A DNA stretch of 13,183 bases from contig JBFFXF010000207.1 in NCBI GenBank assembly GCA_041569895.1, positions 1 to 13,183 on the forward strand, given 5' to 3'. The notes under the pieces are model-generated. The model was not told the origin of the DNA, searched no databases, and saw nothing but the letters and a program-made list of their open reading frames with translations. This DNA comes from JBFFXF01 sp041569895 (GTDB lineage Bacteria; Planctomycetota; UBA8108; JACQVS01). Numbering within the stretch: position 1 is the first letter of the stretch; each line of letters starts with the position of its first letter. Both the position numbers and the translations under genes were made by a program. Shown one piece after another: positions 6,433-13,101 of this stretch.

Positions 6433-8298
6433 ATGATACGCGCGTGGCGCACCTGGATCGTCTTCTTCGCCGCGCTCGCGGTCGTGCTCGCCGCGATGGG
6501 GTGGATCAGCCACCTCGTGCTGCAGAGCCACCGCGAGGCGCTCGTGGAGGAGACCGTGCGGCTCGCGCTCTGGCGCATCGACTCGGCGCTGGCACCGATG
6601 TTCGTCGAGGAGAGCTCGCGTCCGTACCACCACTACGATGCCTTCTTCGCCCCCGAGCGTGTGTACGGCACGGTGCGACTCGGCTCCGGGAAGGCCGGCG
6701 CGGACGTCCTCGTCACGTCGCCGCTGCTGACAAAGGAGAACCGCTTCGTCCGCATTCATTTCCAGTACGGACCTCGGGGCGAGCTCTCGTCGCCGCAGGC
6801 GCCGGCTGCAGACCTGCGGGATCGAGCGCTCGCGTGGGTCGAGGCCGACCGCATCGAGGAGATGGAGTCGCGCCTCGCGCGATTCGCTGACCTCGAGGCG
6901 AGGCACGAGATCGCCGGGGCGCTCGAGCGCGCCTGTCTCGACACGATCGACGTGGCCGGCGCCGATTCGTCGACGCGAATACCCCTTCCCCCGCCGCAGG
7001 ACGCGCCCATCGCGTGGCAGAACGCGCAGGCGGCGGTCCCACAGGACGACGTCCAGTCGTACGAGTCTCAGCCGGGCGCCCAGGCCGGCTCTCCCTTTCA
7101 ATCGCGCGCCCAGGTGGTGCGCAACTCGAACGAGCTCCGCGCGCGGTCGAACGTCTACCAGAAGCTCTCGACGCAGCAGGAGGAGATCCAGCTCAACTTC
7201 CGGTGCGTCAGCGGCACGCCGGCCGACGGCGAGGACGTCAGCATGATGGTGCCGCTCTGGATCGGCGAGGCGCTCGTCCTCGCGCGCACCGTACGGCTGG
7301 CTGACGGCACGTCCATCCAGGGCTGCTGGATCGACTGGCCCGAGCTTTCGGCGTCGCTGCTCGCGGACATCGAGGACATCCTTCCGGGCGCGAGCCTGGC
7401 GCCCGTGTGGAACGCGCCGGTGAATCGGTCGCGCATGCTCGTGTCGCTGCCGGTGGAGCTCGTCCCGGGCCCCGAGATCGTCAACGAGGGCTCGCTCTGG
7501 CCGGTGACGACCCCGCTGGTCCTCGCGTGGATGTACGTCATCTTCGCCTCGCTCGCCGTCGGCGGCTTGCTCCTCGGGACGCTGATCCTGAGCGAGCGTC
7601 GCGCGACTTTCGTCTCGGCGGTGACGCACGAGCTGCGCACGCCGCTGACGACGTTTCGCATGTACACCGAGATGCTGACCGAGAAGATGGTCCCCGATCC
7701 CGAGCGGCAGATGCGGTACCTCGGCACGTTGAGGACCGAGGCGGAGCGGCTCGGGCACATGGTCGAGAACGTCCTCGCCTACGCGCGACTCGAGAAGGGC
7801 CGGGCGGCGAGCCGGCGGGAAGTGGTCGCGCTCGGCAGCCTGATCGACAGCGTGCGACAGCAGCTCGAGAGTCGCGCCGAGCGGTCGCAGATGGAGCTCC
7901 GCGTCGAGCTCGATCCCGGGACCGGCGAGCGGCACGTCCGCGCCGACGCATCCGCCGTCGAGCAGATCCTCGTCAACCTCGTCGACAACGCCTGCAAGTA
8001 CGCAAGCGCCGCGGAGGAGCGCATCATCGACATGACGGTGTCGGCGACGGCGCGCACCGCGCGCATCGAGATCCGCGACCACGGCCCGGGAATCACGCGG
8101 CACGTGGCGCGAAAGCTCTTCCGCCCGTTCTCGAAGTCGGCGGAGGAGGCGTCCGTCTCGGCGCCCGGCGTCGGCCTCGGCCTGGCGCTCAGCCGGCGCC
8201 TCGCGAGGGCGATGGGCGGCGATCTCCAGCTCGAGGAGAGCGACGGCCCCGGAGCGAGATTCGTGCTGTCGCTGCCGGTGGTGGAACGGGAGGGGTAA
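6433..8298 (+). CDS. Membrane sensor histidine kinase with a large extracytoplasmic region
   Basis: This 621-residue kinase is the likely partner of the preceding regulator. A membrane helix at about 8-31 and another at about 359-385 flank some 325 residues predicted to face the periplasm. That sensor region matches no domain I can name. It has a conserved-looking start (ALWRIDSALAP, then RPYHHYDAFF) and a Gln/Pro-rich middle at about 185-235. No HAMP domain is evident: the second helix runs straight into the phospho-acceptor helix with His399 in THELRTPL. The ATPase domain has the N box at Asn519 (NLVDNACKY), DHGPG at 549-553 and GVGLGLALS at 579-587. GGGAGG at 6416-6421 lies 11 nt before the ATG. 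The stop is TAA, unlike most neighbours. The stimulus is unknown. Confidence 0.93.
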   Translation: MIRAWRTWIVFFAALAVVLAAMGWISHLVLQSHREALVEETVRLALWRIDSALAPMFVEESSRPYHHYDAFFAPERVYGTVRLGSGKAGADVLVTSPLLTKENRFVRIHFQYGPRGELSSPQAPAADLRDRALAWVEADRIEEMESRLARFADLEARHEIAGALERACLDTIDVAGADSSTRIPLPPPQDAPIAWQNAQAAVPQDDVQSYESQPGAQAGSPFQSRAQVVRNSNELRARSNVYQKLSTQQEEIQLNFRCVSGTPADGEDVSMMVPLWIGEALVLARTVRLADGTSIQGCWIDWPELSASLLADIEDILPGASLAPVWNAPVNRSRMLVSLPVELVPGPEIVNEGSLWPVTTPLVLAWMYVIFASLAVGGLLLGTLILSERRATFVSAVTHELRTPLTTFRMYTEMLTEKMVPDPERQMRYLGTLRTEAERLGHMVENVLAYARLEKGRAASRREVVALGSLIDSVRQQLESRAERSQMELRVELDPGTGERHVRADASAVEQILVNLVDNACKYASAAEERIIDMTVSATARTARIEIRDHGPGITRHVARKLFRPFSKSAEEASVSAPGVGLGLALSRRLARAMGGDLQLEESDGPGARFVLSLPVVEREG

Positions 8299-8322
8299 TC
8301 GGGGTCGGCGAACGGCCCTTCT

Positions 8323-8464
8323 GATCGTCCTCGTGATCGTCCTCGTCCTCGTCCTCGACGCTCGACTCCGAGACCGGCTCCGATGCCGACTCCGATGACC
8401 GACTCCGAAACCGATTCCGATTCCGATTCCGAGACCGAGATCAGAGATCAGAGTCCGAGACCGG
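8323..8464. repeat. Partial composite repeat: GTCCTC array plus CCGANN hexamers
   Basis: Five or so GTCCTC/GTGATC-type units (8323-8357) are followed by CCGACT, CCGATT, CCGATG and CCGAGA hexamers to about 8464. These include roughly seven GANTC sites by eye count. Relative to the CCGANN units, the GTCCTC block is inverted compared with the middle copy at 2847-2981. Modules A, C and D are absent. The tract fills the space between the convergent kinase and zinc-ribbon genes and ends 10 bp from the latter's stop. The remaining bases of the gap show nothing. Confidence 0.8.
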
Positions 8465-8473
8465 AGACTTTCG

Positions 8474-8851
8474 TCAGCTCTTCTTTTCCGATCCCTTCCC
8501 CGACGACTTCTTCTCGGTCGTTGACTTCTGCGTGTTCTTTCCGGCGTCCTTCTTTTCGGCGCTCTTCGCGTCGGTTGACGCGGTGCCCGACTCCTTGCCC
8601 GACGCCGTGCTCGATTCCCCGCCCGACGCCGCCTTCTTTTCGGCTTCGGCCTTCGAGGTGTAGTCGCTGCTCCGGTAGTCGGTGATGTAGAAGCCCGAGC
8701 CCTTGAAGATGAGGCCGGCGCCCGCGCCGATCAGGCGTCTCAGCTTCAGCTTGCCGCACTCGGGGCACTTTCGCAGCGGCTTCGCGCTGATGGTCTGGAA
8801 GGCCTCGAGCTCGTGTCCGCATGCATCGCAGGTGTAGTCGTAGGTCGGCAC
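8474..8851 (-). CDS. FmdB-family zinc ribbon protein
   Basis: A 125-residue protein with the FmdB/CxxC zinc-ribbon N-terminus: PTYDYTCDACGHELEAFQ, cysteines 8 and 11, then CPECG with cysteines 29 and 32, likely binding one Zn2+. It continues with GSGFYITDYRSSDY, the usual extension. The last roughly 55 residues are a low-complexity Lys/Ser/Ala/Glu tail, common in longer members. The frame is open far upstream, but CTCCTT at 8860-8865 (AAGGAG on this strand), 8 nt before GTG 8851, fixes the start at the family's usual first residue. It lies 32 bp downstream of the anti-sigma gene, so it probably shares its transcript. FmdB proteins are often annotated as putative regulators, but no biochemical role is established. 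Confidence 0.92.
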   Translation of the reverse strand: MPTYDYTCDACGHELEAFQTISAKPLRKCPECGKLKLRRLIGAGAGLIFKGSGFYITDYRSSDYTSKAEAEKKAASGGESSTASGKESGTASTDAKSAEKKDAGKNTQKSTTEKKSSGKGSEKKS

Positions 8852-8883
8852 GGGAAGGACTCCTTCAGTCCGGTGAGCGATCG

Positions 8884-9960
8884 TCAGTAACGGACCCGCT
8901 CGAGCGAGCCGATCGGCTCGAGCGAGTCGGCACCCAGCGAGTCGGTGAAGCCGGAGAGGATGCCTCCGGGATCGAAGGACCCGCCGTAGACATCGTCGGC
9001 AGAGATCGCCGGCTGAATGACCCGGCTCGGCGTGGCGGGGTCGGGGACGACGACGATCCGATAAGATCGCGATTCGCCCCGGGGGGCCGGCCGGATGTCG
9101 TCGAACGAGGCGAGGCGGCGCAGTCGGAGACGACGCACCGGAATCGGCCGTCGCCCCTCCGTCGTCGAGAGCGCTGTCGTCGAGAGCGCTGTCGTCGATG
9201 GCGTTGACAGCGTCGTGGTCGACATCGCGGGGCTCTCGCGGGCGTCGACGAGGAAGGTCCACCCACCGCCGAGCGGGTCGCGGAACATCTCCTCCGCGCG
9301 CGCGTCGAAGACCCACCTCGGCTGCGGCGTGGCGGCGGCGAGCTCGCCGCGCACGACGCCGATCAGCGTCACGTCGCGAGGCTCCCGGCGTTCCTCGAGC
9401 CTCGCCAGCGAGCGACTATCGGGCACCCACTCGATCCACTCGGTCGCGCCAGTGGAGACCCGCGGGTCGTCGACCGCGGTCGCTGCCTGACGCGTGTCGC
9501 GAGCGATCACCTCGGCGCCGCCCGGCGCGTCGGCGCTGCGCGGCGAACCGAGGAACAGCTCGTGCGCCGCGAGACCCACGGCCAGCGCCACCATCGCCGC
9601 GGCACCGAACCACGCCCGGAAGCGCGCGGCTCGCCGGCGGGCCGCCTCACGGTGGACGGCGACCAGGATGCGCTCGACCTTCGTCGGGTCGCTGGTGGAG
9701 AGGCCGAAGCCGTCCGACGTCGCCGCAGGGGGCGCGTCCCACGGCGCGACGCGGTCACCACCGAGATCCGAACGGCGCGCCGCGCTCGCCTCGCTCTCGA
9801 GGATCGCGGCCGTGAGGTCCTCGTACTCCTCGAGCCAGCCCTGGCAATCGGCGCAGCACATGACGTGCGCCCGGATGCGCTCGGCGAGATACGCGTCCTT
9901 CAGCTCGCTCTCCGCGAAGAGCGGCAGATGCGGCCGGTAGATCTCACACAGTTCTTTCAC
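8884..9960 (-). CDS. Membrane-anchored anti-sigma factor with zinc-finger (ZAS-like) N-terminus
   Basis: A 358-residue protein, overlapping the 3' end of the sigma gene by 17 bp, the usual arrangement of cognate pairs. Residues 32-39 (HVMCCADC) give the H-x3-C-x2-C motif of zinc-associated anti-sigma domains (His32, Cys36, Cys39), preceded by a helical stretch. One membrane helix lies at about 116-137. The rest (about 140-358) is probably periplasmic and not recognisable. It includes a short Ser/Thr/Ala/Leu repeat encoded by two identical 15-bp units (9161-9190) plus a degenerate third. It should hold the ECF sigma factor at the membrane until an envelope signal releases it. The start is GTG 9960 with only a weak ribosome site, consistent with translational coupling to the sigma gene. 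Confidence 0.85.
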   Translation of the reverse strand: MKELCEIYRPHLPLFAESELKDAYLAERIRAHVMCCADCQGWLEEYEDLTAAILESEASAARRSDLGGDRVAPWDAPPAATSDGFGLSTSDPTKVERILVAVHREAARRRAARFRAWFGAAAMVALAVGLAAHELFLGSPRSADAPGGAEVIARDTRQAATAVDDPRVSTGATEWIEWVPDSRSLARLEERREPRDVTLIGVVRGELAAATPQPRWVFDARAEEMFRDPLGGGWTFLVDARESPAMSTTTLSTPSTTALSTTALSTTEGRRPIPVRRLRLRRLASFDDIRPAPRGESRSYRIVVVPDPATPSRVIQPAISADDVYGGSFDPGGILSGFTDSLGADSLEPIGSLERVRY

Positions 9961-10546
9961 GGCGTCTCTCGATGGCGATGCGTCGCGCCAGACGGGACCG
10001 CGCCTTCCGCATCAGATGGTCGACCTGGCTGAAGGTGAGTCCCATGCGTCCGGCGATCTCGTCGTAGCTCAGTCCCTCGAAGTACCGCAACTGCAAGACG
10101 TCATACTCCTCGGCCGGCAGCCCGGCGAGCACCGAGCTGACGCCGCCATTCTCCGCTCGCACCGACTCCAGCCGGATCAGCTCACGCCTCTCCGCCAGAG
10201 CGCGGCGCTCGGTCTCGAGGCGGCGGAGCCGGTCGCGGCAGAGAGACCGGGCGATCTGCAGGAGCCATGGCCCGAACCGCTGGCGCTTCTCGAGGCTCCC
10301 GAGGTACTGGAACGCCCGGACGAAGGTCTCCTGCGCCAGGTCCTCGGCGTCCGCTCCGGACCGGCCCAGCAGGCGCCTCGCGAGGCCCGTGACGACCCCG
10401 TGATAGCGCTCGACCAGGGGCCGGAACGCCTCGGTGTCGCCGCCGAGCACCCGCTCGACGCACGCCGCGTCGTCCAGAGTCGCGCGCCGACCCACGCGGG
10501 GATCGCCGCCGTCCTCCGGTTGCGCTCGCCTCTTTTCTCTGACCAT
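9944..10546 (-). CDS. ECF-type RNA polymerase sigma factor
   Basis: From ATG 10546 this is a 200-residue sigma-70 family protein of ECF size. Region 2 includes DAEDLAQETFVRAFQYLGSL, the -10 recognition helix, followed by RFGPWLLQIARSLCRDRLRR. Region 4 includes LPAEEYDVLQLRYFEGLSYDEIAGRMG and the helix SQVDHLMRKARSRLARR for -35 recognition. The frame is open to a GTG at 10573. I prefer the ATG because the TACAAT box at 10557-10562 would start transcription at about 10550, which excludes the GTG and makes the mRNA almost leaderless. No Shine-Dalgarno site precedes either start. The N-terminal 25 or so residues before region 2 are charged and unlike the family, so a later start is possible. It is followed by its anti-sigma gene and an FmdB-like gene. 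Confidence 0.88.
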   Translation of the reverse strand: MVREKRRAQPEDGGDPRVGRRATLDDAACVERVLGGDTEAFRPLVERYHGVVTGLARRLLGRSGADAEDLAQETFVRAFQYLGSLEKRQRFGPWLLQIARSLCRDRLRRLETERRALAERRELIRLESVRAENGGVSSVLAGLPAEEYDVLQLRYFEGLSYDEIAGRMGLTFSQVDHLMRKARSRLARRIAIERRRERTV

Positions 10547-10556
10547 GGAAGAGATG

Positions 10557-10562
10557 ATTGTA
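10557..10562 (-). promoter_or_regulatory. Candidate -10 box of the sigma factor operon
   Basis: On the - strand TACAAT stands 11 nt before the ATG at 10546. A T-rich run (complement of the A run at 10579-10585) sits at about the -35 distance but does not match TTGACA well. If used, it implies a leaderless or nearly leaderless mRNA. Confidence 0.4.
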
Positions 10563-10619
10563 CCGCCCGTCACTCGCGAAAAAAATACCCGGATCTGTCC
10601 CGATCACGCGCCGTAAAGC

Positions 10620-10625
10620 TAAAAT
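10620..10625 (+). promoter_or_regulatory. Candidate -10 box of the UPF0261 operon
   Basis: TAAAAT is the most AT-rich hexamer in the + direction of the 143-bp divergent gap. It leaves a leader of about 58 nt before ATG 10690. No clear -35 box is visible, so an alternative sigma factor or an activator may be involved. Confidence 0.4.
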
Positions 10626-10655
10626 GGAGGCCGGTTTCGATGGGCCGGAGGAGAC

Positions 10656-10674
10656 TCGCCGGCGACGCCGGTGA
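10656..10674 (+). promoter_or_regulatory. Leader hairpin / palindrome before the UPF0261 ribosome site
   Basis: CCGGCG (10659-10664) and CGCCGG (10666-10671) flank a single A, and pairing extends to T10656/A10674 with one G-T pair. As RNA it can form an 8-bp stem with a GAC loop, ending 2 nt before GGGAG at 10676-10680. It could affect translation initiation, or serve as a DNA operator between the -10 box and the gene. Confidence 0.35.
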
Positions 10675-10689
10675 CGGGAGTGATACGAC

Positions 10690-11955
10690 ATGACGGACAG
10701 GACGGCCGCCAGCGCCACCGCTGCCGGCAGCACAGTCGCGATCGTCGGCTGCCTCGACACCAAGGGCGCCGAGTTGGCGTTCCTCCGCGACGTCATCGCG
10801 CACCACGGGCTGCGGACGTGGGTCGTCGACGCCGGGGTCCTCGGGGAGCCCGCATTCGTGGCCGACACCCCATCCGCGGAGACCGCCGCCGCGGCCGGCT
10901 CGTCGCTCGAGGAGCTCCGCCGCCGCAACGACCGGGGTCACGCCATGGAGGTGATGTGCCGCGGCGCGCGGGCGATCGTCGAGAGACTCCACGCCGAGGG
11001 CGCGATCCAGGGCGTCATCGGCGCGGGCGGGTCCGCGAACACCACCGTAGCCGCCTCGGCGATGCGCGCCTTGCCGGTCGGCGTCCCGAAGCTGATCGTC
11101 TCGACACTGGCGTCCGGCGACGTCTCGCCCTGGGTCGACGTCAAGGACGTCGCGGTGATGTACTCCGTCGTCGACGTCGCGGGGATCAACCGGATCTCGG
11201 CCCGCATCCTCTCGAACGCCGGCAACGCCATCGCGGGGATGGTCCTCGGCGCGGTTCGCGAGCCCGGCGGCGACCGCCCGATCGTCGCCGCGACGATGTT
11301 CGGCGTGACGACGCCGTGCGTCAACGAGGCGCGCCGGCTGCTCGAGGAGGCCGGCTACGAGGTGCTGGTCTTCCACGCGACCGGCTCCGGAGGCCGGGCG
11401 ATGGAGGGGCTGATCCGCGACGGCTTCGTCGCGGGCGTGCTCGATCTGACCACGACCGAGCTTGCCGACGAGCTCGTCGGCGGCATCCTGAGCGCGGGAC
11501 CGGAGCGACTCACGGTGGCGGGTCGCTGCGGCGTGCCGCAGGTGGTCTCGACCGGCGCGCTCGACATGGTGAACTTCGGACCGCCGGAGACGGTGCCCGA
11601 GAAGTTCCGCGACAGGACCTTCTACCGGCACAACCCGAGCGTCACGCTGATGCGAACGACTGCGGAGGAGAACGAGGAGCTCGGCCGCCGCATCGCCGAG
11701 CGCCTGCGCGGCGCGAGCGCCGCGGTCGAGGTGCTGCTGCCGGCGCGCGGCGTGTCGATGATCGACGTCGAGGGCCGCGACTTCTGGGATCCCGAGGCGG
11801 ACCGGCGCTGCCGCGACGCGATCCGGCGCGGCGTGCGTGACGACTTCCCCGTGCGAGAGATCGACACCGACATCAACGACCCGGCATTCGCGCGCGAGGC
11901 GGCCGAGACGCTGATGCGTCTGATGCGCGAGCCGCGCGGCGGCGGGGAGGCGTGA
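10690..11955 (+). CDS. UPF0261 family, Tm-1-like ATP-binding domain protein
   Basis: A 421-residue protein of the UPF0261/Tm-1-like family. The N-terminal nucleotide-binding region has VGCLDTKGAE at 19-28, GAGGSANT at 111-118, and STLASGDVSPW at 138-148, followed by VMYSVVDVAGINRIS. The second domain begins at about 200 with TMFGVTTPCVNEARRLL and continues with FHATGSGGRAMEGLI. In plants the related domain of tomato Tm-1 binds ATP and blocks tobamovirus replication proteins; the bacterial reaction is not known. ATG 10690 has GGGAG at 10676-10680. The next gene, encoding a PEP-hydrolase-like TIM barrel, is the partner found fused to this domain in Tm-1. The two are probably co-transcribed. Confidence 0.93.
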   Translation: MTDRTAASATAAGSTVAIVGCLDTKGAELAFLRDVIAHHGLRTWVVDAGVLGEPAFVADTPSAETAAAAGSSLEELRRRNDRGHAMEVMCRGARAIVERLHAEGAIQGVIGAGGSANTTVAASAMRALPVGVPKLIVSTLASGDVSPWVDVKDVAVMYSVVDVAGINRISARILSNAGNAIAGMVLGAVREPGGDRPIVAATMFGVTTPCVNEARRLLEEAGYEVLVFHATGSGGRAMEGLIRDGFVAGVLDLTTTELADELVGGILSAGPERLTVAGRCGVPQVVSTGALDMVNFGPPETVPEKFRDRTFYRHNPSVTLMRTTAEENEELGRRIAERLRGASAAVEVLLPARGVSMIDVEGRDFWDPEADRRCRDAIRRGVRDDFPVREIDTDINDPAFAREAAETLMRLMREPRGGGEA

Positions 11956-11964
11956 GGGTGACGC

Positions 11965-12003
11965 ACGGGAACGGGTACGGGTACGGGTACGGGTACGGGA
12001 ACG
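11965..12003 (+). repeat. Module C: ACGGGT tandem array between the Tm-1-like genes
   Basis: Six and a half 6-bp units, four of them ACGGGT and the flanking ones ACGGGA. The array sits in the 96-bp gap between the UPF0261 stop and the TIM-barrel start. In the shared reading frame it would encode Thr-Gly repeats. Two in-frame TGA codons (11953, 11959) separate that frame from the upstream gene. Confidence 0.85.
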
Positions 12004-12051
12004 ACAGCGGCGGGGACACCGAATCCTGCCGTTTGGATCGGGAGCGAAAAC

Positions 12052-12885
12052 ATGCCTTCCATCAGACGCAGCGACGCACTCGCGAACATCCGTGATCAGA
12101 TCGCACAGGGGCGACCGGTGATCGGCGCCGGCGCCGGACCCGGGATCTCCGCCAGGTGCTGCGAGCTCGGCGGCGTCGATCTGATCATCATCTCCAACTC
12201 GGGGCGGTACCGCATGGCCGGCCGCGGTTCGCTGGCGGGAATGCTCCCGTACGGCGACGCCAACGCCATCGTCATGGAGATGGCGAGAGAGGTCCTGCCG
12301 GTCGTCCGATCGACCCCCGTGCTCGCCGGCGTCTGCGGCACCGATCCGTTCCGGCTGATGGACGTCTTCCTCGACGAGGTGAAGGCAGCGGGATTCTCGG
12401 GCGTCCAGAACTTCCCGACGGTCGGCCTCTTCGACGGCAACTTCCGCAAGAACCTCGAGGAGACCGGCATGGGCTACGGGCTCGAGGTCGACCTCGTTCG
12501 CAAGGCCCGGGAGCGGGACCTGCTGACGGCGCCCTACGTCTTCAACCCCGAGGAGGCGGTGGCGATGGCCGAGGCCGGCGCCGACATCCTCGTGCCGCAC
12601 ATGGGCCTGACCACGAAGGGGTCGATCGGCGCCAGCACCGCGCTCCGCCTCGAGGACTGCCCGGCGATCATCCAGGCGATGGCCGACGCGGCCAAGAAGG
12701 TGCGCGACGACATCACCGTCCTCTGCCACGGCGGCCCGATCAGCGAGCCCGAGGACGCGGCGTACGTGCTCGCCAACACGACGGGAATCGACGGCTTCTT
12801 CGGCGCCTCGTCAATCGAACGCCTGGCAACGGAGCGAGCCATCACGGAGCAGGCCCGCTCTTTCAAGGCGATCGCGATTCGGTAG
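12052..12885 (+). CDS. Phosphoenolpyruvate hydrolase-like TIM-barrel protein
   Basis: A 277-residue cytoplasmic TIM-barrel protein of the PEP_hydrolase family, of normal length. Family motifs run in order: GAGAGPGISA at 25-34, LIIISNSGRYRM at 44-55, LAGVCGTDPF, GVQNFPTVGLFDGNFR, PHMGLTTKGSIGA at 182-194, CHGGP at 225-229, and DGFFGASSIERL near the end. GGGAG at 12040-12044, 7 nt before the ATG, supports the start. The gene follows the UPF0261 gene in the same direction and the same frame. Together they give the two-domain order of plant and fungal Tm-1-like proteins. The family name suggests PEP hydrolysis, but the natural substrate here is unproven. The stop is TAG. Confidence 0.93.
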   Translation: MPSIRRSDALANIRDQIAQGRPVIGAGAGPGISARCCELGGVDLIIISNSGRYRMAGRGSLAGMLPYGDANAIVMEMAREVLPVVRSTPVLAGVCGTDPFRLMDVFLDEVKAAGFSGVQNFPTVGLFDGNFRKNLEETGMGYGLEVDLVRKARERDLLTAPYVFNPEEAVAMAEAGADILVPHMGLTTKGSIGASTALRLEDCPAIIQAMADAAKKVRDDITVLCHGGPISEPEDAAYVLANTTGIDGFFGASSIERLATERAITEQARSFKAIAIR

Positions 12886-12915
12886 CTGCGAAGGCGGGAT
12901 TTCAGGTTTTCGCAG
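12886..12915 (+). terminator. Possible 3' hairpin after the TIM-barrel gene
   Basis: CTGCGAA (12886-12892) directly after the stop pairs exactly with TTCGCAG (12909-12915) across a 16-nt loop. A T run lies inside the loop, not after the stem, so it is not a typical intrinsic terminator. It may protect the mRNA end or have no role. Confidence 0.3.
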
Positions 12916-12963
12916 AGTGAGGGAAGGCCGGTGTCGGTGTCGGCGATGCAGGAGATCGAGGGA

Positions 12964-13008
12964 GACGGGAACGCAGATTACGCAGATTACGCAGATTGCG
13001 CAGATTGA
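12964..13008 (+). repeat. Module A: 9-bp tandem repeat, right copy
   Basis: GACGGGAACG is followed by units CAGATTACG, CAGATTACG, CAGATTGCG and a degenerate fourth. The stretch 12964-12995 is identical to 8-39. A few CGGTGT units precede it at about 12929-12943. The stretch 13009-13101 holds decayed CGGATC/CGGAAT and ACGGAG-like units in the positions of modules B and C, and no gene. Confidence 0.88.
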
Positions 13009-13101
13009 GGAAGCTCTGCCTCGGATCTGTGTCTCGGATCTCGGAATCGGGCCCGAACACGGATACGGAGCACGAGCACGGGACCAACCCCGGCCTGGAC
13101 A

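Noticed and set aside
6253..8103. Open frame of 616 codons on the - strand
   Set aside because: Antisense shadow of the histidine kinase, which has all expected catalytic motifs on the + strand.
11953..11961. TGA recoding that would fuse the Tm-1-like genes
   Set aside because: Two TGA codons lie close together, TGA is the normal stop of most genes here, and a good ribosome site precedes the second gene. Only rare readthrough remains possible.
10570..12729. Open frame of 719 codons on the - strand
   Set aside because: Antisense shadow of the UPF0261 and TIM-barrel genes, with charged low-complexity translation and no recognisable domain.
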